DNA of 55,724 nucleotides from CAZICM01 sp964537685 (GCA_964537685.1 CAZICM010000063.1:1-55724), one strand, 5' to 3'; shown: positions 1 to 8,827, numbered from the stretch's first letter. Program-made: numbers and translations. The notes: a model not told the origin generated them from the sequence alone.

Positions 1-240
1 GGCCTCGCCGACGCTTGACACCGAAAAAAAGAAGTGGCTGGCACCTCCCTCGGCAGTCGATCCATTCGCCGCATCTGGCAGCGCTTTCGTGTCATCCAGC
101 TTTGGGCATCCAAGAATGAGATCGCCTTTGGGCAGAGGCACCTGGCCCGCAAAAAACGCCCCGCCCATATCGCTGCACGCCCCGAGCACCAGCACCAACA
201 GCAGCCCCAAAAAACACGAATAACGCACCCAGCCGGCCAT
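1..240 (-). CDS. Lipoprotein of unknown function, 3' end beyond window
   Basis: Reading the minus strand from an ATG at 240 gives 80 open codons that run off the left edge, so only the N-terminal part is visible. It starts MAGWVRYSCF, followed by a Leu/Val-rich hydrophobic stretch ending in the lipobox LGAC. This predicts a signal-peptidase-II-processed lipoprotein with the acylated Cys near residue 22. The mature part begins SDMGGAFFAG and matches nothing I recognise. An AAAGGTG ribosome-binding site lies just upstream of the ATG. The upstream region holds a 43-bp tandem repeat array. Function is unknown; the lipoprotein prediction is firm. Confidence 0.7.
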   Translation of the reverse strand, partial: MAGWVRYSCFLGLLLVLVLGACSDMGGAFFAGQVPLPKGDLILGCPKLDDTKALPDAANGSTAEGGASHFFFSVSSVGEA

Positions 241-314
241 CGGTGCACCTTTTTTCTTTATATCGACGCTAACATGCACCGTTGTATGATTGGATGAATA
301 AAAATGCGGCGGGC

Positions 315-540
315 GATGGTTCCCGAACCTCACTTGCTGCCTTTCAAGCCCTTGTCCAAGCTTTTTGGACCTTCATGCAGTGGATGGCCAGCTCTTTAGG
401 AAGGTCCCCGAATGCGGCGCCATACGGTTTAAACCAGTTGGCCAAGGTTCTTGGACCTCGATGGAGTAGATATGCAGTTCTTTGGGAAGGTTATTTCACT
501 TCGGCCGGCTCGGTGGAAGGCGTTGCGCTGGGTTCCCAAA
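315..540. repeat. Degenerate 43-bp tandem repeat array
   Basis: Units begin at 315, 358, 401, 444 and 487, with a partial sixth at 530, so the period is exactly 43 bp. The best conserved part is the junction, of the type TTTGGGAAGGT on the plus strand. Units at 358 and 444 are the most alike, sharing TTGGACCT and CTCTTT/TTCTTT blocks at the same offsets. Unit interiors otherwise diverge strongly. The period is not a multiple of three, so a coding repeat is unlikely. The array fills most of the gene-free stretch 241-555, downstream of one minus-strand gene and upstream of the next. Confidence 0.7.
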
Positions 541-555
541 CTCTTAACCTCAACT

Positions 556-2415
556 CTACTTCCCAATCTTCATCACAAAAGCATCCAGCATTCCCCCCGA
601 ATCATGTGGACTCGCCGCATCTCCCAAATCGATCGAATTCTCAAAATGCCCAGCCACAAATACATTGCCATCCAGATCGGCCGCCACCGCCCTCGCCCTC
701 TGAATACCCAGCCCCCCAAAATGACGGCTCCATTTATGCTCGCCTGTCACCGGGCCGAGTTTTACAACATAACCATCGGATGTCCCATCGGCGTTCTGCC
801 AAGTGCCCGCTCCAAAATCCAAGTTGCCTAAAAATTCTCCTACAAAAATAGGGCTCCCATCGTTGTCCACCGTTACCCGCGAGCCTCGTTGATCGCCGCT
901 GCCTCCAAAATCTTTGCTCCATTGATGTGTCCCAGAAATCTCATCAAATTTACCAATCCAAATATCGGTGGCCGTCGCTCCGAGCACTTGTCCGCCCACA
1001 TTGAGCTGACTTTTGAAATCACCTACAACAAATAGGTTTCCATTTTGATCCAATTTCGTGTCCCATGCCCATTGATCGCCCTGGTCTCCTTGTATCTTTA
1101 TCCAGTCGCAGTTACCATTTGTATCGAATTTCCCATACAGCGCATCCAATGTGAATTCAAAGGTCGAGCCGCATCCAAAATCGGCGTTTCCCAAATATGG
1201 GATTGCAAGGTAAATCGATCCATCTGGACCCGTTTCCACTTCGCCGACATTCGCTTGAGGATAGGCATCGGCGAATCCCTTGCTCCACATCACCGAGCCG
1301 TTTTGTCCGCTGAGTTTCGCCAAATATAAATCCACCGTGCCCTGTGTCGGAAGCTGGCCCGCGCCAAAATCCGGCGCGCTTTCATAGAGACCAAGCGCTA
1401 TCACCGATCCTTGGGGATCGACGGCAATCGAATCCACAATCTGATCTTGATTCCCCGATAATTTCACCGCCCATTGGGTCGAGCCGTCCGGCGCGAGTTT
1501 CACGACAAAGCCGTCCCTGGCTACCGCCGATAGCATGCCCGCTCCAAAATCAATCGAATCGCTAAATTCTCCTCCAAATACAATCGAATCGGCCGCGTCT
1601 ACGGTTAAATCTTCTATTTCTTCGAGGCTCGAGGCCGATCCATAGGACTTCGCCCATAGGGGATTGCCCATTTTATCGAATTTAGCAACAAATATATCAT
1701 TACCGCCCACAGAGCTCAGCATGAAATTGCCAATCGATACCGATCCCGAAAAGAGGCCGCCCACAATGACGTTTCCCTTTGAGTCGGCGGCCACGACTTT
1801 CGCCGTATCGTCTCCCGCGCCGCCAAAATGCAGGCCCCAATAGGTTTCGCCCGCGCATACCGCGCTTACCCCATCGCAGTTCTCATCCGCAGGCGTCATG
1901 CAGTCATCGCTGGGCAGAGGAACGACTTCGCCCAAACAAGGCCCAAAACCCATTCCATCCGGATTACAGGTCTGGAGCCCCATCGCGCATATACCGGTGC
2001 CCGCCGTATTCGCGGGGCCGCTATAACAAGCGATTTGCTCACCCGATTTGCAGCCGCAATCCGGCCCTTCTTCGTTCGCGAGTCCATCGCAATCTTCATC
2101 GCCCGATTGACCGCATGTCTCTTGGCCGGGCAGCGCCTCGCCCTGGCAAGGTCCCCACGCCGAACCGTCGCTTTCGCAGACTTGCAAGCCCGCCTGACAT
2201 GCGCCGACCCCGAGTGTATTCGCCGGGCCGGTATAACAAAAACGCTCGGCCAAAGGCGTGCAGCCGGGCAATCCGCCGCTCGATGTTCCGCCCGGACCTT
2301 CGCCTTCAAAGCTTAAATCCGACAAACCGCTCACTGCCCTGCACCCCAGGGCCGAAACCACCGCCAAACCCAGCAGATGCAAGCTTTTGGCCTTATGCAT
2401 ACACCATATCTTCAT
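556..2415 (-). CDS. Lipoprotein with Cys-rich MopE-like repeats and SBBP-type beta-propeller
   Basis: Predicted surface or periplasmic lipoprotein of about 619 residues. I chose the ATG at 2415 because GGAGAGG precedes it at good spacing; an in-frame start at 2436 has no such site. The signal peptide ends in the lipobox SALGC. Next come two Cys-rich repeats, each with CYxGPANTxGxGxC and ending in D/NCDG (EDCDGLANEEGPDC in the first), as in the putative metal-binding motif of MopE-type proteins common in myxobacteria. The rest is about eight repeats of roughly 45 residues of the type GNxxxxGxFxxxxDFGxG...D.fVxKxxxxG, as in SBBP beta-propellers. No catalytic motif is seen. Binding or adhesion is plausible but inferred. 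Confidence 0.8.
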   Translation of the reverse strand: MKIWCMHKAKSLHLLGLAVVSALGCRAVSGLSDLSFEGEGPGGTSSGGLPGCTPLAERFCYTGPANTLGVGACQAGLQVCESDGSAWGPCQGEALPGQETCGQSGDEDCDGLANEEGPDCGCKSGEQIACYSGPANTAGTGICAMGLQTCNPDGMGFGPCLGEVVPLPSDDCMTPADENCDGVSAVCAGETYWGLHFGGAGDDTAKVVAADSKGNVIVGGLFSGSVSIGNFMLSSVGGNDIFVAKFDKMGNPLWAKSYGSASSLEEIEDLTVDAADSIVFGGEFSDSIDFGAGMLSAVARDGFVVKLAPDGSTQWAVKLSGNQDQIVDSIAVDPQGSVIALGLYESAPDFGAGQLPTQGTVDLYLAKLSGQNGSVMWSKGFADAYPQANVGEVETGPDGSIYLAIPYLGNADFGCGSTFEFTLDALYGKFDTNGNCDWIKIQGDQGDQWAWDTKLDQNGNLFVVGDFKSQLNVGGQVLGATATDIWIGKFDEISGTHQWSKDFGGSGDQRGSRVTVDNDGSPIFVGEFLGNLDFGAGTWQNADGTSDGYVVKLGPVTGEHKWSRHFGGLGIQRARAVAADLDGNVFVAGHFENSIDLGDAASPHDSGGMLDAFVMKIGK

Positions 2416-2535
2416 CTTGTCCCTCTCCACGCGCACAATAACAAATTACACAAAAAGACTTCTCAACGGGTCGTCAATCCTTCTATACAGCCATCAAAAA
2501 ATTCGATCATAACGCCCTGCGCAAAGGAAACCCCA

Positions 2536-4359
2536 ATGTCCACGGTTCATCATTATCACGCAAATACCCGCGATCTTTTCTTCAATCTGTTTGAAGCGCT
2601 TGAAATTCAAAAGACCTCGCTGGGGCGCGCGCCCTTTTCGGGTTCGCTCGATGAAGCGGGCGTGCGGGATGCGCTGTCGAATTTAGCGAAGCTGTGCACC
2701 GAAGAAATCGCCGCGAGTTATGCGGCGACCGATCGAGAACCTCCGGTGATGGACGCCGATGGGAAGGTTCAATTGCCGAAGGTGCTCACCGATGCGGTGC
2801 AAGCCTATTTGGACGGCGAGTGGCATTTGCTAGAAGTGCCCGAGCATTTGGGCGGTGTTGGAGCGCCTCCCTCGGTTTTATGGGCGGCTTTCGAGCTGGC
2901 GGCGGGTTCCAATCCGGTCGTGTGTTATTACCTATTTGGCACCTTTATCGCGATGATCATCGAGAGGCTGGGGACGGAATCGCAGCGAAAGCTCTATGTC
3001 GAAAACATGCTGAAGCGCAATTGGGGAGGCGCGATGGTGCTAACCGAACCGGATGCGGGCAGCGATGTGGGCGCGGGAAGGGCAAAGGCTAAGCATATCG
3101 ATGGAGATATCTGGGAAATCGAAGGGGTAAAGCGATTTATAACCAACGGCGACTATGAAGGCGTAGAAAACATTATTCATTTGGTCTTGGCGAGGCCGGA
3201 AGGCGCGGCGGGAGGGACCAAAGGATTATCGATGTTTATCGTGCCCAAGTATTGGGTGAACGAGGATGGAAGCCTGGGCGAGCGCAATGGTTTTACATGC
3301 GCGAAGCTTGAAAAGAAAATGGGCATTAAAGGCTCTGTCACCTGCGAAATGGTCTATGGGCAGGACAAGCCGGCGCGGGGTTTATTGGTGGGAGGCGTTC
3401 ACGACGGTATCCGCCAAATGTTTCATGTTATCGAACAGGCCCGTATGGCGGTCGGTATGAAATCGATGGCTACGCTGTCGGCGGCTTATTTCAATGCGCT
3501 TTCCTATGCAAAAGACCGGATTCAAGGGCCGGATTTAGCGCATGCGCTCGATAAAAACTCCCCTCGGGTTCCGATTATCAAGCATCCTGATGTGAGGCGG
3601 ATGCTGATGATGCAGAAGTCGCATGCGGAAGGGATGCGGGCTTTAGCGCTCTATACGGCGTGGGTGCAGGATCAGGTGACGCTTTTGGGTGGGCATGGCA
3701 ATAAAAACGCGGATGCGATGGATCGTTTAAACGATATGCTGCTGCCTTTGGTTAAAGGCTATTCGTCGGAAAAGGGATTTGAGCTGCTCAGCATATCGCT
3801 GCAATGTTTTGGGGGCGCGGGTTATACGCAGGATTTCCCCGCGGAGCAATATCTGCGGGATCAGCGTATTGATGCTTTATATGAAGGGACGACCCATATT
3901 CAATCTTTGGATTTGATCTTTAGAAAGATAGCGAGGGATGGAGGGGCGACGCTGACGGGGCTGTTGAGCCAGGCGCAGGCGATTGTACAAGAAAACCAGG
4001 GTGGAGAAGCCTTTGCGGAAGAGCGGGCCTTGCTTGGGCGGGCTTTGATGGATTTGCAGGCTCTATTTATGGCCATCATGGGTAAAATCAATGAATCGGT
4101 GTATCATGTGGGCCTGCAGGGCAATCGAATTTTATTGGCGGTCAGCGAAGTTGTGATCGGCTGGCTCTTGGTAAAACACGCGCTGATTGCGGCCTCGAAG
4201 CTTGAAGGGTCATCCGGGGATGAGCGGGCATTTTATGAGGGCAAGATCGCATCGGCGCGCTTTTTCTGCAGGGAAGTCTTGCCGGGGATTACCTTAACGC
4301 GCAAGCTGGTCGAGAATAGCAAGCTCGATATCATGAATCTCCGCGACGAAATCTTTTGA
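2536..4359 (+). CDS. Acyl-CoA dehydrogenase, long (about 600-residue) class
   Basis: FAD-dependent oxidation of an acyl-CoA thioester to the 2-enoyl-CoA. The reading frame is open from 2377, but AAGGAAA precedes the ATG at 2536, giving 607 residues. That length fits the class with an extra N-terminal segment and a C-terminal extension (DmdC/FadE5-like) rather than the usual 380-residue enzymes. Visible motifs are the flavin-binding signature VLTEPDAGSDVG near residue 170, the FGGAGYTQDFPAEQYLRD block, and YEGTT with the likely catalytic Glu450. The creatininase-family gene follows at once, so the two are probably co-transcribed. Substrate cannot be read from sequence. Confidence 0.92.
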   Translation: MSTVHHYHANTRDLFFNLFEALEIQKTSLGRAPFSGSLDEAGVRDALSNLAKLCTEEIAASYAATDREPPVMDADGKVQLPKVLTDAVQAYLDGEWHLLEVPEHLGGVGAPPSVLWAAFELAAGSNPVVCYYLFGTFIAMIIERLGTESQRKLYVENMLKRNWGGAMVLTEPDAGSDVGAGRAKAKHIDGDIWEIEGVKRFITNGDYEGVENIIHLVLARPEGAAGGTKGLSMFIVPKYWVNEDGSLGERNGFTCAKLEKKMGIKGSVTCEMVYGQDKPARGLLVGGVHDGIRQMFHVIEQARMAVGMKSMATLSAAYFNALSYAKDRIQGPDLAHALDKNSPRVPIIKHPDVRRMLMMQKSHAEGMRALALYTAWVQDQVTLLGGHGNKNADAMDRLNDMLLPLVKGYSSEKGFELLSISLQCFGGAGYTQDFPAEQYLRDQRIDALYEGTTHIQSLDLIFRKIARDGGATLTGLLSQAQAIVQENQGGEAFAEERALLGRALMDLQALFMAIMGKINESVYHVGLQGNRILLAVSEVVIGWLLVKHALIAASKLEGSSGDERAFYEGKIASARFFCREVLPGITLTRKLVENSKLDIMNLRDEIF

Positions 4360-4367
4360 GTTTTAAG

Positions 4368-5153
4368 ATGCTATCGGCAAAGAGGAAACTGGGCGAGCTT
4401 TCAACCTTGGAGCTTGAAGGCTTGCTATCCAAAGCAGGGAAGTATTCGGCGGCTCTGGTTCCCGTGGGTTCGGTCGAGCCTCATGGTCCGCATCTGCCTT
4501 TGGCCACCGATACGCTGATCAGCGAAGCGGCGGCGCTTAGGGCCTGTGATGTTTTGCAGGCCCAAAAGAATGTATTTACCCTGGTTTCTCCGCCAATTTC
4601 TTATGGAGTCACCTGTTTTGCCGAGGGCTTTGCGGGCGCGGTAAGCATTGCTCCCGATATCCTGACTTCATTTCTTCATGCCGTCGTGCAGGGATTACTA
4701 AATACCGGGTTTAGCCATGTATGCCTGGTGAATAACCATCTAGAGCCGGCCCACGATGCCGCGGTGCAAAAGGCGGCGATTGGCTTTGAAGCGGGACGCT
4801 GTTCGATCGCTTCTCCCTTGACGAGGCGCTGGGCCAGAACCTTGTCCGCCGAATTTAAGAGCGGAGCTTGTCATGCCGGCCGCTATGAAACATCGATGAT
4901 CATGAGCGCGGCGCCTTTGCTTGTGGATATCGATAAGGCGAAAGCTTTGCCCGATTTATCGATTAGTTTATCCGATGGAATTAAGGCGGGGCTATCCACA
5001 TTCCGTTCGATGGGTATGGATAAGGCTTATACAGGATCGCCGATGCAGGCTTCCTCCGAAGAGGGCGAAGAGCTGCTTGGAAAGCTGTCGGATATGATTG
5101 TGGCCTGTGTAAGCGAAGCCTTGTTTCAGCCTTTGCCCGATGCCCGCGCCTGA
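4368..5153 (+). CDS. Creatininase-family metal-dependent amidohydrolase
   Basis: Family members hydrolyse cyclic or linear amide bonds with two metal ions; examples are creatininase, FAPy deformylase and the mycofactocin peptidase MftE. Metal-ligand motifs are visible: GSVEPHGPHLPLATD near residue 30 supplies E, H and D, and NNHLEPAHD supplies the H-x-E pair. Length (about 261 residues) is normal. The start is uncertain: ATG at 4368, or TTG at 4356 overlapping the stop of the dehydrogenase gene; neither has a strong ribosome-binding site. The 3' end overlaps the convergent minus-strand gene by 28 bp. No mycofactocin precursor gene is nearby, so MftE is not supported. Substrate unknown. Confidence 0.85.
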   Translation: MLSAKRKLGELSTLELEGLLSKAGKYSAALVPVGSVEPHGPHLPLATDTLISEAAALRACDVLQAQKNVFTLVSPPISYGVTCFAEGFAGAVSIAPDILTSFLHAVVQGLLNTGFSHVCLVNNHLEPAHDAAVQKAAIGFEAGRCSIASPLTRRWARTLSAEFKSGACHAGRYETSMIMSAAPLLVDIDKAKALPDLSISLSDGIKAGLSTFRSMGMDKAYTGSPMQASSEEGEELLGKLSDMIVACVSEALFQPLPDARA

Positions 5154-5611
5154 TTCCCCGCATAAGGCAGGCCCGCCTTCGCACGAGCCTCTTCCAGCAA
5201 TAAAGGCAAAATAGGCATCTTCTGCCCAAGCTTCGATTCAACCCACTGAACCGCTTGATCGATATGCTCAAACCCCGACGACTCAAATCGGCCCGTTGAA
5301 GGGCTCATCCAATTGATAGCCGTCAGCACACCCCGCAAATGAGGCGCCGGAGTGACCAGCGCAAAGAAAAACTTCGCAAAACGCACGCCTTCCCGGGCCT
5401 CGGCAAACTTGCGCCGCCAGCGGCTCGATGGATTGGGATAATTGGGATCGACCATTAATATCAGCGCGCCGCCCCGGGCTGGATTCAGTGAATCGCTCTG
5501 CTGTTTCCAAATCGATTCCAATAGATGCTGGTTATCGTCGTCCTCGTGAAATTCAGGACCGAGCATGCCAACCATCACGCCCAATGCGCGGTTATGTACA
5601 GATGTATACAC
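5126..5611 (-). CDS. Conserved protein, paralogue of the upstream gene, STAS/SpoIIAA-like pattern
   Basis: 161 residues, not a family I can name. It starts at a GTG (5611) preceded by GGGAGGA at good spacing. It aligns along its length with the next gene upstream: MVDP...P.S.WRRKFA near the middle, then RGVLTAINWMSPSTG, then an amphipathic AVQWVESKLG helix. There is no signal peptide and no membrane segment. The alternating hydrophobic strands and helices resemble STAS/SpoIIAA-like domains, which in myxobacteria often occur as small stand-alone cytoplasmic proteins; that is inference. It is the last gene of a minus-strand group and overlaps the creatininase gene tail to tail. Confidence 0.7.
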   Translation of the reverse strand: MYTSVHNRALGVMVGMLGPEFHEDDDNQHLLESIWKQQSDSLNPARGGALILMVDPNYPNPSSRWRRKFAEAREGVRFAKFFFALVTPAPHLRGVLTAINWMSPSTGRFESSGFEHIDQAVQWVESKLGQKMPILPLLLEEARAKAGLPYAGNQARASGKG

Positions 5612-5744
5612 GGTTTGTTCCTCCCTGCCGGGGGCTGTATTGAATGAACGAATCTTGCGATGAGGAGCTTTGGCACTCCAAATCGTACTACGTTGTATGC
5701 TTGCGCCGCCTACCCCATTGTCAAGCGGTGGAGACCAAAGTTTT

Positions 5745-6188
5745 TTATTTCTTCCTCGAGCTTACCTCTTCCAGCATTTTTTTGGCGCTTGCCAGTTTTC
5801 GCTTGGTCTGGTCCTCCAGCCATTGAACGGCTTCCTCAAAAGTTTCAACCGAATTGGTTCCAGATCCGACCGGAGGAGGGCTCACCCAATTGACCATCGT
5901 GAGCACGCCCCGCAATAAAGGCGATTTGGTCACGGTCACAAATAGAAAGGGGAAATAGGTTTTGGTGCGGGTCTTGGCGAATTGTTTTCTCCATGTCGCA
6001 TTGGGCATGGGAACTTCCGCATCGACCATTAAAATAATTTTAAATGGATCGCCGGGTTTCCCGCTGCTTTGAAAGCGATCGATGCAGTCAATCAAAACAG
6101 CATAGTCTTCTTCTTCGTTGAAGTAGGGCTTTGCCGTCAGCCATCCGACCATTAAGCCCGCGTTCTTGTCGAAGGAGAACGTGAACAT
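5745..6188 (-). CDS. Conserved protein, paralogue of the adjacent downstream gene
   Basis: 147 residues. AAGGTGAG precedes the ATG at 6188, and the stop of the hotdog gene lies 8 bp upstream, so the two are probably one transcript. Shared blocks with the 161-residue neighbour are IILMVDAEVPMPNATWRKQF, RGVLTMVNWVSP and EEAVQWLED, pointing to a tandem duplication followed by divergence. The C-terminus is Lys/Glu-rich and probably helical. No enzyme motif, signal peptide or membrane segment is seen. A 133-bp gap separates it from its paralogue. Function unknown; an STAS/SpoIIAA-like fold is only suggested by the strand-helix pattern. Confidence 0.72.
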   Translation of the reverse strand: MFTFSFDKNAGLMVGWLTAKPYFNEEEDYAVLIDCIDRFQSSGKPGDPFKIILMVDAEVPMPNATWRKQFAKTRTKTYFPFLFVTVTKSPLLRGVLTMVNWVSPPPVGSGTNSVETFEEAVQWLEDQTKRKLASAKKMLEEVSSRKK

Positions 6189-6196
6189 CGCTCACC

Positions 6197-6772
6197 TTAG
6201 GTCATTTCGGGAGGCGCACCGCCCGCCTCGTCAACGAGCATCCATACTGCGGTTTGATCTCCTTCATAACACACGGTGCCCTCGTGCCGGAACTCAAAGC
6301 TGTAGCGAATCATGTGTCTTTTGGTGCCTAGGCGCATACGGGTCGCCGTGCATGTCGAATAGATGGGTTCCCCAGGCTGAACGAGTTTCCGGAAAACCAC
6401 CCGGTGAATATGGGTTCCATAGCCTATCCAGCCGTCTTTGTGCCGAATCCCCAGAAGATAATAGGCATGAATAAAACCAAGCATTCCCGTTGCGTGAACC
6501 ATAATGCCACCCGCCACATGTTTTGGATGGCGGAGAGGATGGGCTCGCTGGGCTTCGACAATAGGCATTGGCCGGTTGGTGGGCATCCGGCAGCGGATAC
6601 TATTTTTTTCGCGGTCGACCTCGAGCAGCTCGTCGAAGAACAAGACCGAAGGGTCGTAGGGCAAATCATCAAAGAAATCGGCATCAAAGCTAGGTTTTGT
6701 CATTGCGGTGGCCGTAGCAGCGCGCCCCGCCGACTGCAATGGCATTAAGGCATCGCGCCGCATAAAAATCAT
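6197..6772 (-). CDS. Hotdog-fold protein (FabA/FabZ or thioesterase-like)
   Basis: About 191 residues if started at the ATG at 6772. The frame is open to 6817, but that start would overlap the divergent VKOR gene; an ATG at 6703 is also possible. HPKHVAGGIMVHATGMLGFIH resembles the active-site helix region of FabZ/FabA-like hotdog enzymes, where a His and an acidic residue act on acyl thioesters. WIGYGTHIHRVVFRKLVQPGEPI matches the later hotdog strands. A dehydratase or thioesterase acting on acyl-ACP or acyl-CoA is therefore likely. It is the first gene of a three-gene minus-strand group. Substrate and exact activity are not readable. Confidence 0.65.
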   Translation of the reverse strand: MIFMRRDALMPLQSAGRAATATAMTKPSFDADFFDDLPYDPSVLFFDELLEVDREKNSIRCRMPTNRPMPIVEAQRAHPLRHPKHVAGGIMVHATGMLGFIHAYYLLGIRHKDGWIGYGTHIHRVVFRKLVQPGEPIYSTCTATRMRLGTKRHMIRYSFEFRHEGTVCYEGDQTAVWMLVDEAGGAPPEMT

Positions 6773-6815
6773 CCCATCATTTGACCGTTCCCCATTCGTT
6801 TTGTAAGTGAAGCCC

Positions 6816-8132
6816 ATGCCCAGCCCCCTCCAACGCTGGCCACAAGGCCTTGCTCTCGCCGCTTCCGTTTTGGGACTGGCCTTCGGGATGTCTTCAGCGC
6901 TTGACTACGCCAGCCATCTCGACCGGCAACTTCACGATATTCATTGCGGATTTATACCGGGTCTGGGAGCCACATCCGCCGCGGACACAGGCTGCCGCGT
7001 GGCGATGTACAGCCCTTATGCGGCGCTGTTTCGCGATCGCTATTGGGGCGGAATTCCCATTGCGCTGTTTGCCGTGGGAGCCTTCGCATTTTTCGCGGCG
7101 TTTTCGCTGTATTTGCTGCTTGCGCATCACCGCGCGCCAAAGCGGGCGGCTCAATTTTTTCTTGCCGCGGGCACGACGCCTTTTCTTGCTTCGGCGGTGA
7201 TGGCCGCCATTTCTGCGCTGCGGCTCGGAACGTTTTGTCAAACCTGCATTGGTATTTACATCTCGTCGGCGGCGCTTCTTGTCGCGTCCATCGCTTATTT
7301 TGCCGCGGAAAAACGGGCAACGCGGCGGGCTTTGGAAACCAAGCTTCCGACGGCGGCCATCGAGCCGCCCTCGAGCGACGCGGCCCCCGCCATCCCTCAA
7401 GTCAGCGCGGGTCCGAGCGCTCCTGAAACGCCTCGAACAGGCGGCTTTTTGTTGATACCCGTTTGGCTTATGGCCCTTGGCCTATGCGCCATTGCACCGG
7501 CCTTTTTATATGTGAGCGCACTGCCCAACTATGCAAACTATGTCAGCGGCTGCGGCAAACTCGCAAAACCCGCTGAAACCACGGGAGCGCTCCTTCGCAT
7601 CACACCTCCGCGCGCTAAGGTGCCCGCAACTTTATTTGTCGATCCGCTCTGTCCTACATGCAAAGCCCTTCATAAAAGGCTTGATGCCGACGGCGTACTC
7701 GACAAGCTCGATATCACGCTGGTGCTCTTTCCCCTCGACAACGAATGCAATTGGATGCTCGACCGGGCGCTGCATCCAGGCGCCTGCGTGGTGTCCAAGG
7801 CCATTTTATGCAGCGAACACCGGGCGATGCAGGTGCTCGACTGGGCCTACGAGCATCAGGAAGAACTCCTGGCCGATGCAAAAGCGGGCGCGGGTATCGT
7901 GAATGTGCGAGCCCGTATCCGCGAGAATTTTCCCGGCCTTGAAGCCTGCATCGACGCCAAAGACACATCGCTTCGGCTGAACCGCATGTTGCGCTACATC
8001 GTGAACAACCAGCTTCCTGTATCGACGCCGCAGATGTTTCTGGCTGAAACGCGGGTATGCGATGAAGATACGGATATGGGGCTCACGTATACATTAAACC
8101 GGATTGCACCTTCGCTGTTGGAGGCCCGATGA
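6816..8132 (+). CDS. VKOR-DsbA/thioredoxin fusion, membrane disulfide-forming protein
   Basis: The N-terminal half is a vitamin K epoxide reductase domain with about four to five membrane segments. It has the loop cysteine pair (IHCGF and TGCRVAMYSPYA) and the redox CQTC motif. After a Pro/Ala-rich linker and another hydrophobic segment comes a DsbA-like thioredoxin fold with CPTC in TLFVDPLCPTCKALH. Known bacterial VKOR fusions reoxidise such a partner through quinone and drive disulfide formation in the cell envelope. I prefer the ATG at 6816 over the GTG at 6807. The stop overlaps the next start by 4 bp (ATGA), so the two proteins are likely made together. Confidence 0.88.
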   Translation: MPSPLQRWPQGLALAASVLGLAFGMSSALDYASHLDRQLHDIHCGFIPGLGATSAADTGCRVAMYSPYAALFRDRYWGGIPIALFAVGAFAFFAAFSLYLLLAHHRAPKRAAQFFLAAGTTPFLASAVMAAISALRLGTFCQTCIGIYISSAALLVASIAYFAAEKRATRRALETKLPTAAIEPPSSDAAPAIPQVSAGPSAPETPRTGGFLLIPVWLMALGLCAIAPAFLYVSALPNYANYVSGCGKLAKPAETTGALLRITPPRAKVPATLFVDPLCPTCKALHKRLDADGVLDKLDITLVLFPLDNECNWMLDRALHPGACVVSKAILCSEHRAMQVLDWAYEHQEELLADAKAGAGIVNVRARIRENFPGLEACIDAKDTSLRLNRMLRYIVNNQLPVSTPQMFLAETRVCDEDTDMGLTYTLNRIAPSLLEAR

Positions 8133-8827
8133 AAGCCGCTCCATTGGTTGGACTCGCCGCGGGTTGCGCATTGCTTTTGGGATCGTCGCTGATGGTGCAC
8201 AGCCGGGTGCGCGATGCGGGCGAGCGATTAAAAAACCCTGCATTGGCCGAGGAAAAGCCCAAAGTGGCCGTGGCCAACGATGCCGAGGCGCCCTATTGCA
8301 CTCCGGCTTTCAAGACCGTGCTTCAGCGGGTGCTCAACGCATGCGGGCTGGTGGGCGCGGAAGCCCGGAGGGGATGCCAGCCTGCCGATGTCAAGACCTT
8401 GGCATCGATCAGCGACGACGATTTCAACGCGCTGTTCACGCCTTTAAAGAGCCGGGGCGCGGTCATTATGTTTGATGACGGCTCCGAGAAGCTGGACGAC
8501 GACGGCAAGAGACAGATTGAAGAGCTATGGGTCGATCGGCGCGGGGCCCGGTATTTTTTCGTTGTGGCGCGGGCGAGTAAAACGGGGACGGTTGATTTTA
8601 ACCGGGCGCTGTCGCACAAGCGGGCGAACAGCGTGCTTTTTCATATCGGCGATAAGTTTCCCGATCCCGATTTGGACAAGCAGGTTGGGCTTTTATGGCT
8701 TGGAAACGAATTTGCGCAGCTTGGCCAGGAATACTGTCAATGGAACACGTCGCGTTCGAAGAAGGCGTGTACGGCGGAGGCGATTAACAGGAGCGCTTTT
8801 GTGTCTTGGGTGGACTGTCAGCTTTGA
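8129..8827 (+). CDS. Exported protein with OmpA-like C-terminal domain
   Basis: 232 residues. An N-terminal hydrophobic segment (about residues 5-22) acts as signal or anchor; no lipobox is visible. The C-terminal half follows the OmpA peptidoglycan-binding pattern: VIMFDDGSEKLDDDGKRQIEEL, then a strand, then DFNRALSHKRANSVLF. The Arg of the LSxxRA motif is kept, but the Asp expected before it (GHTD in classical OmpA) appears replaced, in VVARASKTG. Several cysteines suit a disulfide substrate. The 4-bp overlap with the VKOR-DsbA gene suggests it is a client or partner of that enzyme; this is inference. Confidence 0.65.
   Translation: MKAAPLVGLAAGCALLLGSSLMVHSRVRDAGERLKNPALAEEKPKVAVANDAEAPYCTPAFKTVLQRVLNACGLVGAEARRGCQPADVKTLASISDDDFNALFTPLKSRGAVIMFDDGSEKLDDDGKRQIEELWVDRRGARYFFVVARASKTGTVDFNRALSHKRANSVLFHIGDKFPDPDLDKQVGLLWLGNEFAQLGQEYCQWNTSRSKKACTAEAINRSAFVSWVDCQL

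Noticed and set aside
4356..5153. Mycofactocin peptidase MftE
   Set aside because: Same creatininase superfamily, but no mftA/B/C genes are adjacent; the radical SAM gene is about 50 kb away and of another type.
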